From an uncultured Bacteroidia bacterium (GTDB lineage Bacteria; Bacteroidota; Bacteroidia; Bacteroidales; F082), in assembly GCA_902770835.1 (NCBI GenBank), contig CACXUM010000024.1, positions 1 to 40,066 of the forward strand: DNA of 40,066 nucleotides. The letters are read 5' to 3'. How positions within the stretch are numbered: the first letter of the stretch is position 1; the number at the start of each line of letters is the position of its first letter. Under the pieces are notes generated by a model. It was not told the DNA's origin and did no database searches. It saw only the letters and a list, made by a program, of their open reading frames with translations. This document shows, piece by piece, positions 24,867 to 32,540 of the stretch. The translations under genes and the position numbers were made by a program.

Positions 24867-25412
24867 TTAAGTTGTTGAACCCGACAAAGCTTTCAGGTAG
24901 TTGTGCAGGACATGGATGTTGGAAACAGGGTCGGTGGCTCGCGGGTTTTGGATGATCAAGTCGTAGATAGGTTGATTTTTGCTCTCGTGGAAACAAATCC
25001 TGAAATCCGACTTCGGTAGGGTGCAAAGATAGTCGCTGATTTCGGCGTTTTTTGCCGCCATGTTGATAAGCATTGTGCTGAAAGGCAGCTTCTTGATGAA
25101 TTCGTGCTTGTCGGGTTTCAGCACGCTCATAAAGCCAAAATCCTTGGGCGTGATCTCGGTGTAGAGGTCGCTTTGCAGGATGGTTTCCGACATTTGGTTG
25201 CAAAGGATGACAAACCCGCAACGACTTGCGCCAAACAGACTTTTCGCGCTGCTTTCGATGTTCTTCACTATGCTTTTGTCGCCTTCGTCCAAAATAATCA
25301 AAATGGAAGTAACCCGCTGAAGATTAGGCATTTTTGCCGTAGGTTTTTCGGCGAGAAATTGCTCCAAAGCGCGTCTTAAAGCCCTATTTCTGAGGTAGGA
25401 TGAAAAATTCAT
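24867..25412 (-). CDS. DUF6913-like conserved protein
   Basis: A 181-residue cytoplasmic protein beginning MNFSSYLRNRALRRALEQFL. It has no signal peptide. Features include the hydrophobic strand SILIILDEGD, GFMSVLKPDKHEFIKKLPFS, and SDYLCTLPKSDFRICF. The pattern fits a small Bacteroidota family annotated as DUF6913, often next to dapA; its role is unknown. The ATG at 25412 is preferred to an earlier in-frame ATG at 25436, because the -7 element at 25417-25424 lies between the two and excludes the longer form, if that promoter is real. Confidence 0.72.
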   Translation of the reverse strand: MNFSSYLRNRALRRALEQFLAEKPTAKMPNLQRVTSILIILDEGDKSIVKNIESSAKSLFGASRCGFVILCNQMSETILQSDLYTEITPKDFGFMSVLKPDKHEFIKKLPFSTMLINMAAKNAEISDYLCTLPKSDFRICFHESKNQPIYDLIIQNPRATDPVSNIHVLHNYLKALSGSTT

Positions 25413-25416
25413 GCCG

Positions 25417-25424
25417 CAAATGTA
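25417..25424 (-). promoter_or_regulatory. Possible -7 promoter element for DUF6913-dapA
   Basis: Minus-strand TACATTTG matches TAnnTTTG but lies only 4 nt before the ATG, which would make the transcript nearly leaderless. The match may be chance. Confidence 0.3.
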
Positions 25425-25466
25425 GGCAAATTCCATGAAATAGCATGTTTTTTTGTTTAAAATCGC

Positions 25467-25474
25467 TAATTTTG
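25467..25474 (+). promoter_or_regulatory. Bacteroidota -7 promoter element for the metallo-beta-lactamase gene
   Basis: TAATTTTG matches TAnnTTTG, 49 nt before the ATG at 25524. Confidence 0.5.
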
Positions 25475-25523
25475 CGCTTGAATTTCGGTGAGGCGTTTAT
25501 GGACGTGAAAAAATGATAAAAGT

Positions 25524-26375
25524 ATGATTGTCACTGTTTTAGGTAGTGGAACTTCGCAAGGTGTTCCGGTCATCGGCTGCACTTGTCCCGTGTGCCAAAG
25601 CAAAGACCCACGCGACAAGCGGCTGCGCACCTCGATTCTGATTCAGACCGAAGAGGTGACTGTGGCCGTGGATGCCGGCCCTGACTTCCGCCAACAGATG
25701 TTGCGCGAAAACGTCACCAAACTTGATGCGGTGATTATCTCTCATGAGCATAAAGACCACATCGGCGGCCTCGACGATTTGCGCCCCTATATTTTCATGC
25801 AGAAAAAGCCTATGACGCTCTATGTGGCCGATACCGCGTTGCCCGAAATCAAGCGGGAGTATTCATACGCCTTTGATGAGCATCCTTATCCGGGTGCCCC
25901 GACTTACGACATCCGCCGCCTCGACGAAACGCCCTTCGACCTCGGCGACCTGCACATCATACCTATTAAATTAAAGCATTTCACCCTGACTTGCTATGCC
26001 TTCCGCATCGGCAACTTTGCCTACGTCACCGACCTGAGCGAGATTTCCGAAGAGGCAATTATAAAGCTGCAAGGTGTTGAATACCTGATTATTGAGGCTC
26101 TGCAAAAGAAGAAACACTACTCGCATCTCACTTTGGACGAGGCAATCGAAATTTCCCGAAAAGTGGGCGCGAAAAAGACTTGGTTCACGCATTGCAGCCA
26201 CAGCATGGGCCTCGCCGATGAAGTCAATCGAGAGCTGCCCGAAGGCATGATGCTCGCCTACGATGGACTGAAAATAGAAATAAATGCGGAATGCAGAATA
26301 CGGAATGCGGAATTGGGGCGAAGCCCAGTAGCGCATCGCGATATTCCGCATTCATCATTCCTAATTCCGAATTAA
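25524..26375 (+). CDS. Metallo-beta-lactamase fold hydrolase (PhnP-like)
   Basis: A 283-residue cytoplasmic MBL-fold hydrolase. The metal motif is SHEHKDHIGGLDDLRPY with H74, H76, D78 and H79. Further ligands lie in TDLSE and THCSHSMG. The N-terminal GCTCPVCQSKDPRDKRLRTS has the Cys-x-Cys-x2-Cys structural zinc site seen in PhnP-like phosphodiesterases, which cleave cyclic phosphate esters; the true substrate is unknown. The usual family end is near residue 252 (AYDGLKIEI). The last 31 codons are read through a dispersed repeat (26282-26375), so the C-terminal tail is an acquired, probably unstructured extension. The thioesterase gene starts one nt after the stop. Confidence 0.85.
   Translation: MIVTVLGSGTSQGVPVIGCTCPVCQSKDPRDKRLRTSILIQTEEVTVAVDAGPDFRQQMLRENVTKLDAVIISHEHKDHIGGLDDLRPYIFMQKKPMTLYVADTALPEIKREYSYAFDEHPYPGAPTYDIRRLDETPFDLGDLHIIPIKLKHFTLTCYAFRIGNFAYVTDLSEISEEAIIKLQGVEYLIIEALQKKKHYSHLTLDEAIEISRKVGAKKTWFTHCSHSMGLADEVNRELPEGMMLAYDGLKIEINAECRIRNAELGRSPVAHRDIPHSSFLIPN
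26282..26375. repeat. Dispersed palindromic repeat, copy B (overlaps coding 3' end)
   Basis: This is the inverted copy of the element at 5601-5693. Both share the core with AAGCCCAG followed by GCATCGCGA, flanked by AATGCGGAAT and ATTCCGCATT units. Here it supplies the last 31 codons and the stop codon of the upstream MBL gene and ends directly at the start of the thioesterase gene, replacing the normal intergenic and ribosome-binding sequence. Confidence 0.8.
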
Positions 26376-26376
26376 T

Positions 26377-26838
26377 ATGAAAGCAACCTATTCCCAAAGA
26401 CTGATCAAACTCGCCGACCTCAACCACCACCAGACTTTCTTCGCAGGTCGTTGCTCGGAGTATTTCTTAGAAAGCTCCTATTTCGCTGTGGCGCAATATG
26501 TTGATACGAAAGACACCGTTCTTCTCGTCCTCCACGGCATCGACTTCAAGTTCCCGATTTTTGCCGGCGACATTGTCACTTTCGAGAGCAAAGTCATCTC
26601 CGTGGGTCGCAGCACTTTGACCGTTTACACGAAAATGTACCGCAGCCGCGAACCCGAAAAAGTCGCCGCCGATGGCTTCGCAACCTTCTCCTATTTGGAC
26701 GAGAACCACCATTCCCGTCCTCATGGCATCACGCTTACGCCTGAAACTGAGGAAGAAAAGTTCTTGCAGCAGCAGGCTTTGGAGGTGATGGAAGACTCGA
26801 AGCGTAGAGCTATGGCAATGAATGAGAAAAAATATTAG
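26377..26838 (+). CDS. Acyl-CoA thioesterase (hotdog fold)
   Basis: A 153-residue protein of the acyl-CoA thioesterase (4HBT) family. Features are NHHQTFFAGRCSEYFLESSYF with the active-site-type helix start, the central HGIDFKFPIFAGDIVTFESK, and SVGRSTLTVYTKMY with VAADGFATFSYLDE, all matching YciA/BACH-like cytoplasmic thioesterases that hydrolyse acyl-CoA. It has a charged C-terminal tail. It begins one nt after the MBL stop codon, within a repeat boundary, and has no clear ribosome-binding site, so translation probably depends on coupling to the upstream gene. Confidence 0.82.
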   Translation: MKATYSQRLIKLADLNHHQTFFAGRCSEYFLESSYFAVAQYVDTKDTVLLVLHGIDFKFPIFAGDIVTFESKVISVGRSTLTVYTKMYRSREPEKVAADGFATFSYLDENHHSRPHGITLTPETEEEKFLQQQALEVMEDSKRRAMAMNEKKY

Positions 26839-26864
26839 AATCGTGATCTATTAGCAAATATCAT

Positions 26865-26872
26865 TATATTTG
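26865..26872 (+). promoter_or_regulatory. Bacteroidota -7 promoter element for the DUF5018-like lipoprotein
   Basis: TATATTTG matches TAnnTTTG, 40 nt before the ATG at 26913. Confidence 0.5.
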
Positions 26873-26912
26873 CAGCAGAATTAAAAATTCAAAACAATAA
26901 TACAATAATACC

Positions 26913-27731
26913 ATGAAAAAAGTAAGTATCTCTTTAATCATCATGACAATCTTGATGGCATTGTCAAGTTGCCAGAAGAAAAGCAGCGAAAAAGAAATCC
27001 TATCATTTAAGTTCATTTCTCCTAATATCGAGGCATCGATTGAAGACCGAATTATTATTGCAACAGTGCCTTTTGGTACAGATGTCACGAATTTAGTGCC
27101 GATCATTTCGGTTTCCGATAAAGCAACGGTTAATCCTGCTTCAGGAATGCCTCAAGATTTCAGCCAACCTGTAACCTATACAGTAATTGCTGAAGACGGC
27201 TCTCAAAATAGTTATACTGCTATTGTTACTGTTGATATGCCAGAGAAACCTTTCTTTGGTATTTGGGGCGTAGAAAAAATTGAGTATTACAACATTGACT
27301 ATGCTGGCAACCCGATTGCGGCTTCATTGACGACTTATTTATATGACCCGAATGATACTGATAATGGTATCCAACTGGTTTTCAGGGAAAACAGATCGGG
27401 TGAAATGCGAAATGGTTCTATTGATACAATTTGGATGAATGAAAATTACATTGTTTGTCCTGATACTGTTATTGTGACGGGATACACTTATTCTTTCGAT
27501 TTTGAGACTTCCGTTTTGTCAATGAATATGGAATATGGACGAACTTTTGCGCTTCAGATTGTGGAACAAAATGCTGATGCTTTTGTTTATGAAAATGAGT
27601 ATGTCCATGATTATGTCGAAAAGGCTTATCTCAGAAGAATTTCAGATGTTCCTGACAAGTCAAAGCCAACGAGCTTTATAAATCAAGCAAAATTTTATAA
27701 ATATAAGGAAGGTTCTTTGTTGAGGAGATAG
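26913..27731 (+). CDS. DUF5018-like lipoprotein
   Basis: A 272-residue lipoprotein. The signal sequence ends with LSSC, so C20 is the lipid attachment site. Residues about 28-108 (EILSFKF, then VPFGTDVTNLVPIISVSDKA, PASGMPQDFSQPVTYTVIAE) match the DUF5018-type beta-sandwich module found in many Bacteroidales surface lipoproteins. The C-terminal part (FFGIWGVEKIEYYN onward) resembles lipocalin-like domains that begin with a G-x-W motif. The charged residues right after the cysteine (QKKSSEKE) may affect export to the surface. Function is unknown. The gene is more AT-rich than its neighbours and has its own promoter. It is convergent with the HD gene. Confidence 0.72.
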   Translation: MKKVSISLIIMTILMALSSCQKKSSEKEILSFKFISPNIEASIEDRIIIATVPFGTDVTNLVPIISVSDKATVNPASGMPQDFSQPVTYTVIAEDGSQNSYTAIVTVDMPEKPFFGIWGVEKIEYYNIDYAGNPIAASLTTYLYDPNDTDNGIQLVFRENRSGEMRNGSIDTIWMNENYIVCPDTVIVTGYTYSFDFETSVLSMNMEYGRTFALQIVEQNADAFVYENEYVHDYVEKAYLRRISDVPDKSKPTSFINQAKFYKYKEGSLLRR

Positions 27732-27753
27732 TTCATACTTCTTGAAGTTCTTA

Positions 27754-28989
27754 TTACCCCAATTCCTTCGGATAACAAATAAAATGTTTCACCACGGGCT
27801 GCGAAAGCACCGAAATGTTCAGCTGGTCGGAGGCCTCGCTGATGTCTTTCATCGTGCCGTCTTTGTATAAAATGTTGATGGCTGGCTTTTTCGGGTGATA
27901 AGCATGATTCGACGAAACGCCTTGCAACAGCGCGAAATCCGCTTCCTCCAACGTCCAACCGTAATACTTCGCAATCTTGTTTCGAATGTCCTCGATATAA
28001 TTCGGGTCAAATTCGGAGTCTTGCATCTCGATCTTGAACAAATGCCTGTCAGTCAAGCGTTTGCAAAGTTCGGAAAGGACGCGGTCTTCGTCGTCGCGCC
28101 AGACTTTCACAGCGGTCATCACGTCGTAGTCGTCCAATTGGCAGAACTTGTCCAAGACGAAATCGGGGTCATGGCCGTCGGCGAAGGGATGTTGGTTTTT
28201 CAGGAAGAACGAAAGGGCAGGGGTGGCAAACAAATCGCGTTCCGCGCTGAGCATCTTGGCGCGTTTCAGCACCTTCATCAGCGTGTATTCCGCGCTCAAA
28301 ACGGCCTTGTGCATATACACCTGCCAGTACATGATGCGCCGCGCCACCAAGAAACTCTCCACCGAATAGATGCCCTTCGCCTCAATAGCGAGTTCATTTC
28401 CAACGACTTCCATCATTTCCAACAATCTTTCCGCGTTCACGCTGCCCTCGGCCACGCCGCTGAAGAAACTGTCGCGTTTCAGATAGTCGATTCTGTCAAC
28501 ATCCAACTGGCTGGAAATGAGTTTGCTGAGAAAACCCTTCTCATATTCTCCCTTGAACAATTTGATGGCTAAATCAAGCCGTCCGCCGTGGATTTCGTTG
28601 AACTTCTGCATCACTTTCAGCGAGAGTTCCTCGTGGGAAACACCCTGCACGATGCTGTTTTCCAAGGTGTGCGAGAACGGCCCGTGGCCGCTGTCGTGGA
28701 GCAAAATGGCCAATGATGCTGCCTCCAATTCCTCATCAGTAATATCATATCCCTTGCCGCGCAGCAGTTGGATGGCACGTCGCATCAAGTGCATGGTGCC
28801 AAGGCTATGTGCAAATCGCGTGTGGTTGGCTCCTGGATACACCAAATTGGTCATGCTGACCTGTTTGATGCGCCTAAGCCGCTGGAAATAAGGGTGTTCT
28901 ATGATGTCGAAATGCAGTTCGTCAGGGATGCTGACGAAGCCGTAAATGGGGTCGTTGAAGATTTTCTTTTTGTTTGGAGAGGTGGGCAT
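27754..28989 (-). CDS. HD-domain phosphohydrolase (YwfO/SAMHD1-like)
   Basis: A 411-residue cytoplasmic HD-superfamily enzyme. The first histidine is in ANHTRFAHSLGTMHLM (H56, H61). The HD pair is H98-D99 in ILLHDSGHGPFSH, and the last metal aspartate lies in SQLDVDRIDYLKRDS. The start FNDPIYGFVSIPDEL and the HPYFQRLRRIKQ segment match the YwfO/SAMHD1-like group that includes dNTP triphosphohydrolases. Activity on dNTPs is plausible but not shown. In other Bacteroidota I recall this family next to lpxD or porX; here it is near porX only. Confidence 0.87.
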   Translation of the reverse strand: MPTSPNKKKIFNDPIYGFVSIPDELHFDIIEHPYFQRLRRIKQVSMTNLVYPGANHTRFAHSLGTMHLMRRAIQLLRGKGYDITDEELEAASLAILLHDSGHGPFSHTLENSIVQGVSHEELSLKVMQKFNEIHGGRLDLAIKLFKGEYEKGFLSKLISSQLDVDRIDYLKRDSFFSGVAEGSVNAERLLEMMEVVGNELAIEAKGIYSVESFLVARRIMYWQVYMHKAVLSAEYTLMKVLKRAKMLSAERDLFATPALSFFLKNQHPFADGHDPDFVLDKFCQLDDYDVMTAVKVWRDDEDRVLSELCKRLTDRHLFKIEMQDSEFDPNYIEDIRNKIAKYYGWTLEEADFALLQGVSSNHAYHPKKPAINILYKDGTMKDISEASDQLNISVLSQPVVKHFICYPKELG

Positions 28990-29012
28990 AAAATGTTGAT
29001 TTCTATTGGCTG

Positions 29013-29020
29013 CAAAATTA
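29013..29020 (-). promoter_or_regulatory. Bacteroidota -7 promoter element for the HD gene
   Basis: Minus-strand TAATTTTG matches TAnnTTTG, 23 nt before the ATG at 28989. Confidence 0.5.
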
Positions 29021-29071
29021 GTGATAATTATTGAAAGGATGGATTTATGAGAAAAAAGTTGGGCAAATCCC

Positions 29072-29101
29072 TTGCGGATTGGAAAATTGGTGCTATTTTT
29101 G
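29072..29101 (+). promoter_or_regulatory. Bacteroidota promoter for the small gene/GNAT pair
   Basis: A TTG box (29072-29074) and TATTTTTG (29094-29101) are separated by 19 nt. The ATG of the 60-codon gene follows at 29133, with AAGAAATGAAAGAGAG purine-rich sequence between as a likely ribosome-binding site. Confidence 0.6.
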
Positions 29102-29132
29102 CAAGTTGAAAAGAAATGAAAGAGAGACGATT

Positions 29133-29315
29133 ATGGCAGCAAAACCCAACACAAAACCTTATCCGTTCAAGGAAACTCCGATTCTATTCGGTGAGGATGC
29201 GGAGCGTTTCATGGAAGAGATTGAAAACCCTGTGAGCGTTTCCGATGCCGAAAGGTTGGCGCAAGAAGAAGCCTATGCCTACCTGAAAAGTATTGCTTTG
29301 TTCCCCATGCCTTAA
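29133..29315 (+). CDS. Small protein paired with GNAT acetyltransferase (antitoxin-like)
   Basis: A 60-residue protein starting MAAKPNTKPYPFKETPILFG, with a helical acidic middle (EDAERFMEEIENPVS and SDAERLAQEEAYAYLKSIAL). ATG 29133 was chosen because it follows the promoter element and a purine-rich leader. The gene ends 6 nt before a GNAT-family gene and must share its transcript. Size and position resemble the antitoxin half of GNAT toxin-antitoxin pairs, but no ribbon-helix-helix DNA-binding domain is evident, so the role is an inference. I recall similar small proteins beside GNAT genes in Bacteroidales, without known function. Confidence 0.65.
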   Translation: MAAKPNTKPYPFKETPILFGEDAERFMEEIENPVSVSDAERLAQEEAYAYLKSIALFPMP

Positions 29316-29321
29316 TTCTCC

Positions 29322-29846
29322 ATGAGAAGGTTTTTGCGGATAGAGGACATTGAGGTCATCAAGCCATTTTCCTGTGGCGACAAGTCCTTGGATGAGTTTC
29401 TTTTTGAGGACGCGCGTTATTTCTACGATGAGTTTATCGCTAACACCTTTTTGTTGGAAGATGACGACGAAACAATCGCCTATTTCAGTTTGTTGAACGA
29501 TAAAGTGTCGAGCGCGACTGTTCCGAAGAACATTTGGCGTAAGTTGCGTAAGGAATTTCCCCACGAAAAGCATTTCAATAGTTATCCAGCGGTGAAAATC
29601 GGACGCTTGGCGGTTTCCGAACGCCATCAAGGAGAGCATATTGGGTCGATGTTGTTGCTGTCAATCAGGGAAATGCTGTTTCGGCGGGCTTCGGTTGGCG
29701 CTTGCCGTTTCATCACGGTGGATGCTCTGATTGGGAAACAGTCGTTTTATGAGAGAAACGGCTTCCGCTTGTTGCAGTCGGAGATTCCGGAAGGTGCAGA
29801 TACGGTTCTGATGTATTTTGACTTGAAAGCCTTTTCGGTAAAATGA
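29322..29846 (+). CDS. GNAT family N-acetyltransferase (possible toxin)
   Basis: A 174-residue acetyltransferase. The acetyl-CoA-binding motif A is VKIGRLAVSERHQGEHIGSM (residues 91-110), with the R/Q-x-x-G-x-x-G/I pattern. The C-terminal FITVDALIGKQSFYERNGFR carries the usual tyrosine (near 145). The N-terminus, with FSCGDKSLDEFLFEDA, resembles the start of TacT/AtaT-like GNAT toxins, which acetylate aminoacyl-tRNA. The adjacent 60-residue gene fits such a pairing. It could instead be a housekeeping acetyltransferase of unknown substrate. Confidence 0.82.
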   Translation: MRRFLRIEDIEVIKPFSCGDKSLDEFLFEDARYFYDEFIANTFLLEDDDETIAYFSLLNDKVSSATVPKNIWRKLRKEFPHEKHFNSYPAVKIGRLAVSERHQGEHIGSMLLLSIREMLFRRASVGACRFITVDALIGKQSFYERNGFRLLQSEIPEGADTVLMYFDLKAFSVK

Positions 29847-29901
29847 TAGGGTGGTAAAATATTATCCCCCTTTTCTCGTTTTCCATACAAATTACTAATC
29901 T

Positions 29902-31455
29902 ATGGACAAAACCACAATCCTTTGGGCCGATGACGAGATTGATCTCCTCAAGCCCCATATCATGTTTCTGGAACAAAAAGGCTATGAGGTAATTACGGCC
30001 AACAACGGCTCCGATGCCATCGACCTTGTGCGCCAACGCCATTTCGACATTGTTTTCCTCGATGAGCAGATGCCGGGCATTTCGGGCATCGAGGCGCTCG
30101 AAGTCATCAAGCGCGAATATCCCAACCTGCCCGTGGTGATGATCACCAAGAGCGAGGAGGAGCGTATTATGGAGGATGCAATCGGTTCAAACATAGCGGA
30201 TTACCTCATCAAACCCGTCAATCCGAATCAGATTCTGCTTTCGCTGAAACGCAACCTCGAAAACCGCAAACTCCGCGACGAGAAATCGACGATGGGTTAC
30301 CAACAGGAGTTCCGCAAAATCAGCATGGACCTCAATAACAACCTCAACTTCGACGAGTGGGTTGATTTGTATAAGAACTTGGTACGCTGGGAGTTGGAAC
30401 TGCAAAAATCCACCGACGAGGGCATCAAAACCATCCTCGCCGACCAAAAACAGGAGGCCAACACGCAGTTCACGCGCTACATTGAGCGGAACTACATCGA
30501 CTGGATTCAAGGTCGTTCGGAGAAACCTGTGATGTCGCATACCGTGGTGCGCGACAAGGTGATTCCACGCCTTGACGACAGCGATAAACCGCTGTTTCTC
30601 ATCGTGATAGACAACCTGCGCTATGACCAATGGAAGGCCATCCAGCCGCTGATTGAGAACCATTTCCGCGTGGAGGCCGACGACATTTATTACAGCATTT
30701 TGCCAACCACCACGCAATATGCCCGAAATTCCCTCTTCGCCGGACTGATGCCGCTCGAAATCCGTCGCCGCTACCCGAAATGGTGGGTCGATGAAGAGGA
30801 CGAAGGCACGAAGAACCAATACGAAGGCGAACTGCTTGGCGAGCAACTGAAGCGCTTCGGCAAGAACATCAAGTACTCTTATAATAAGGTGTTGAATTTG
30901 CAGGCGGGCAAGAAACTTTACGAGCAAATGGCCAACCTGATGCCTAACAAGCTGAATGTCATCGTTTACAACTTCGTGGATATGCTCTCTCACGCCCGCA
31001 CGGAGATGGAAATCATTCGTGAATTGGCCGACGACGAGGAAGCCTACCGCTCGTTGATGTACTCGTGGTTCGAACATTCCAGCCTTTTCGACATGATGCG
31101 CTTCATCGCCGAGAAGGGCTGCGACATGATCATCACCACCGACCACGGCTCCACCTACGTTGAAAAACCCGTCCGCATCCTTGGCGATCGCGAGGTGAAC
31201 ACCAACTTGCGGTACAAGTACGGCAAGAACCTGAAATACAACCCGAAAGAAGTCTTCGAGGTGAAAGACCCCGAGAAGATTTTCCTGCCAAAAGTCAATC
31301 TCAGCACGACCTACGTTTTCGCTGGAGAAAGCGACTTCTTCGCCTACCCGAACAACTACAACTATTACGTCAGTTACTACCGCAACACCTTCCAGCATGG
31401 CGGCATCTCGATGAGCGAAATGCTGATTCCGGTGACGCATCTCACGGCGAAGTGA
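29902..31455 (+). CDS. porX: PorX: response regulator with PglZ/alkaline-phosphatase-type domain
   Basis: A 517-residue two-domain protein that regulates the type IX secretion system. Residues 1-120 are a CheY-like receiver: acid pair D10-D11, phosphoacceptor D54 (FLDEQMPG), T82 and K104. A helical linker follows, then the PglZ phosphatase domain with LFLIVIDNLRYDQW (231-244), the TTTQYARN nucleophile region (269-276) and the metal motif TTDHGSTYVEKP. Length and order match Porphyromonas gingivalis PorX, which pairs with the histidine kinase PorY and sigma factor SigP; neither is in this window. It stands alone upstream of an inverted repeat and tsaE. Confidence 0.93.
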   Translation: MDKTTILWADDEIDLLKPHIMFLEQKGYEVITANNGSDAIDLVRQRHFDIVFLDEQMPGISGIEALEVIKREYPNLPVVMITKSEEERIMEDAIGSNIADYLIKPVNPNQILLSLKRNLENRKLRDEKSTMGYQQEFRKISMDLNNNLNFDEWVDLYKNLVRWELELQKSTDEGIKTILADQKQEANTQFTRYIERNYIDWIQGRSEKPVMSHTVVRDKVIPRLDDSDKPLFLIVIDNLRYDQWKAIQPLIENHFRVEADDIYYSILPTTTQYARNSLFAGLMPLEIRRRYPKWWVDEEDEGTKNQYEGELLGEQLKRFGKNIKYSYNKVLNLQAGKKLYEQMANLMPNKLNVIVYNFVDMLSHARTEMEIIRELADDEEAYRSLMYSWFEHSSLFDMMRFIAEKGCDMIITTDHGSTYVEKPVRILGDREVNTNLRYKYGKNLKYNPKEVFEVKDPEKIFLPKVNLSTTYVFAGESDFFAYPNNYNYYVSYYRNTFQHGGISMSEMLIPVTHLTAK

Positions 31456-31467
31456 TTTTTTTTGGCA

Positions 31468-31541
31468 CGCAGAAATCGCAGAATTATATGAAGCGCGAAG
31501 CGACGAAAAATTTGTGTCCGATAAGTTCTGCGATTTCTGCG
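31468..31541. repeat. Perfect 16-bp inverted repeat with loop
   Basis: CGCAGAAATCGCAGAA at 31468-31483 and its exact reverse complement at 31526-31541 enclose a 42-nt loop. A further TTCTGCG unit follows at 31544-31550. It lies 12 nt after the porX stop and before the tsaE promoter. It could end porX transcription, or it could be a dispersed REP-like repeat. Confidence 0.8.
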
Positions 31542-31564
31542 GATTCTGCGTGAAACAAAATTAC

Positions 31565-31572
31565 TATCTTTG
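31565..31572 (+). promoter_or_regulatory. Bacteroidota -7 promoter element for tsaE-aroA
   Basis: TATCTTTG followed by CGG matches the extended -7 consensus, 18 nt before the tsaE ATG at 31591. It rules out the earlier in-frame start at 31570, which lies inside the element. Confidence 0.6.
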
Positions 31573-31590
31573 CGGCGAAAATCTTTTGCC

Positions 31591-32028
31591 ATGAAAGATA
31601 AGCAATTCAAAATAAGCAATGTGGAAGCCTTAAACGAGGTTTCCGAATACTTGATTTCTCTGCGTGAGGGGGCTGACATCATCGCGTTCTACGGCGCAAT
31701 GGGAGCAGGTAAGACCACGCTCATCAAGAACCTTTGCCACAAAATGGGTGTCACCGACGAGGTGAACAGCCCGACTTTCGCCATCGTGAATGAATATGTT
31801 ACAGAGGAAGGTGAATCGGTCTATCATTTTGATTTTTATCGTATTAAGAAGCTGGAAGAAGCCTACGACATCGGTTTCGAGAACTATTTCGATAGCGGCA
31901 ATCTCTGCCTCATTGAGTGGCCTGAGATGATTGAACCGCTTTTGCCCGAAAAATACATTCGCGTGGAGATTCAGCAAGGTGAAACGGATAATGAGAGAAT
32001 TATCAAGTGTGAACTGATAAACGATTGA
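31591..32028 (+). CDS. tsaE: tRNA threonylcarbamoyladenosine biosynthesis ATPase TsaE
   Basis: A 145-residue P-loop ATPase that helps TsaB-TsaD form the t6A modification on tRNAs reading ANN codons. Walker A is GAMGAGKT (35-42). Other family signatures are SPTFAIVNEY, VYHFDFYRI and LCLIEWPEM. The start was set at ATG 31591, because the promoter element covers the earlier candidate. The next gene starts 2 nt after its stop. Confidence 0.95.
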   Translation: MKDKQFKISNVEALNEVSEYLISLREGADIIAFYGAMGAGKTTLIKNLCHKMGVTDEVNSPTFAIVNEYVTEEGESVYHFDFYRIKKLEEAYDIGFENYFDSGNLCLIEWPEMIEPLLPEKYIRVEIQQGETDNERIIKCELIND

Positions 32029-32030
32029 TT

Positions 32031-32540
32031 ATGAGAAAATTGTCTTTTGTGTTCGGAGTTTTGATGATGTTTTTGTTGCCTTCCTGTTATTCGGTTGATA
32101 ATCAGAATTTTGCTGAATATAATAGACAAAAAGTTGCAGAAGTGATGGCCTCGCACGACACGACGATTCTCTATTTCATGACTTCGTGGTGCAAGGCTGG
32201 GCAGATTGATTTTGAGAACAATCTGAAGCCTTATCTCGGCAATGCCTCTGAAACAAAGGCGATTGTTGTGGTTTGTATCGGCGAGTTGGAGGAGGTCATG
32301 GGTTTGAAGGGACTCAATGACAATGTGTTTTTGCTCAGCAAGGCATCACGGCAAGGCTTTTTCGACAAAGTTTTCATCAATAGTGAATGTAAAAAACTTC
32401 TAAAAGATTATAAACGAGTGAATTATGTTCCAGTTGAATTGGTCTGTAACGACAAAGGTGAGATTCTGAATTGGAACACTGAAGAGGAATCACGTAGAAC
32501 ATACGGAAGCATTTATCCATATTTAATGGGCTGGAAATGA
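32031..32540 (+). CDS. Thioredoxin-like lipoprotein with single active-site cysteine
   Basis: A 169-residue protein with a lipoprotein signal (MRKLSFVFGVLMMFLLPSC, C19 lipidated). The mature part has TTILYFMTSWCKAGQIDFEN, which looks like the strand and helix start of a thioredoxin fold with the motif WCxxG at C54-G57, where a second cysteine would be expected. The second part (VPVELVCNDKGEILNW) resembles the thioredoxin cis-proline region. A redox-active pair is therefore absent, and the protein may bind or act through one thiol only. It overlaps aroB by 4 nt (ATGA). Function is unknown. Confidence 0.65.
   Translation: MRKLSFVFGVLMMFLLPSCYSVDNQNFAEYNRQKVAEVMASHDTTILYFMTSWCKAGQIDFENNLKPYLGNASETKAIVVVCIGELEEVMGLKGLNDNVFLLSKASRQGFFDKVFINSECKKLLKDYKRVNYVPVELVCNDKGEILNWNTEEESRRTYGSIYPYLMGWK

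Noticed and set aside
30187-31440. A 417-codon minus-strand frame
   Set aside because: It is antisense to porX, which has intact receiver and phosphatase motifs.
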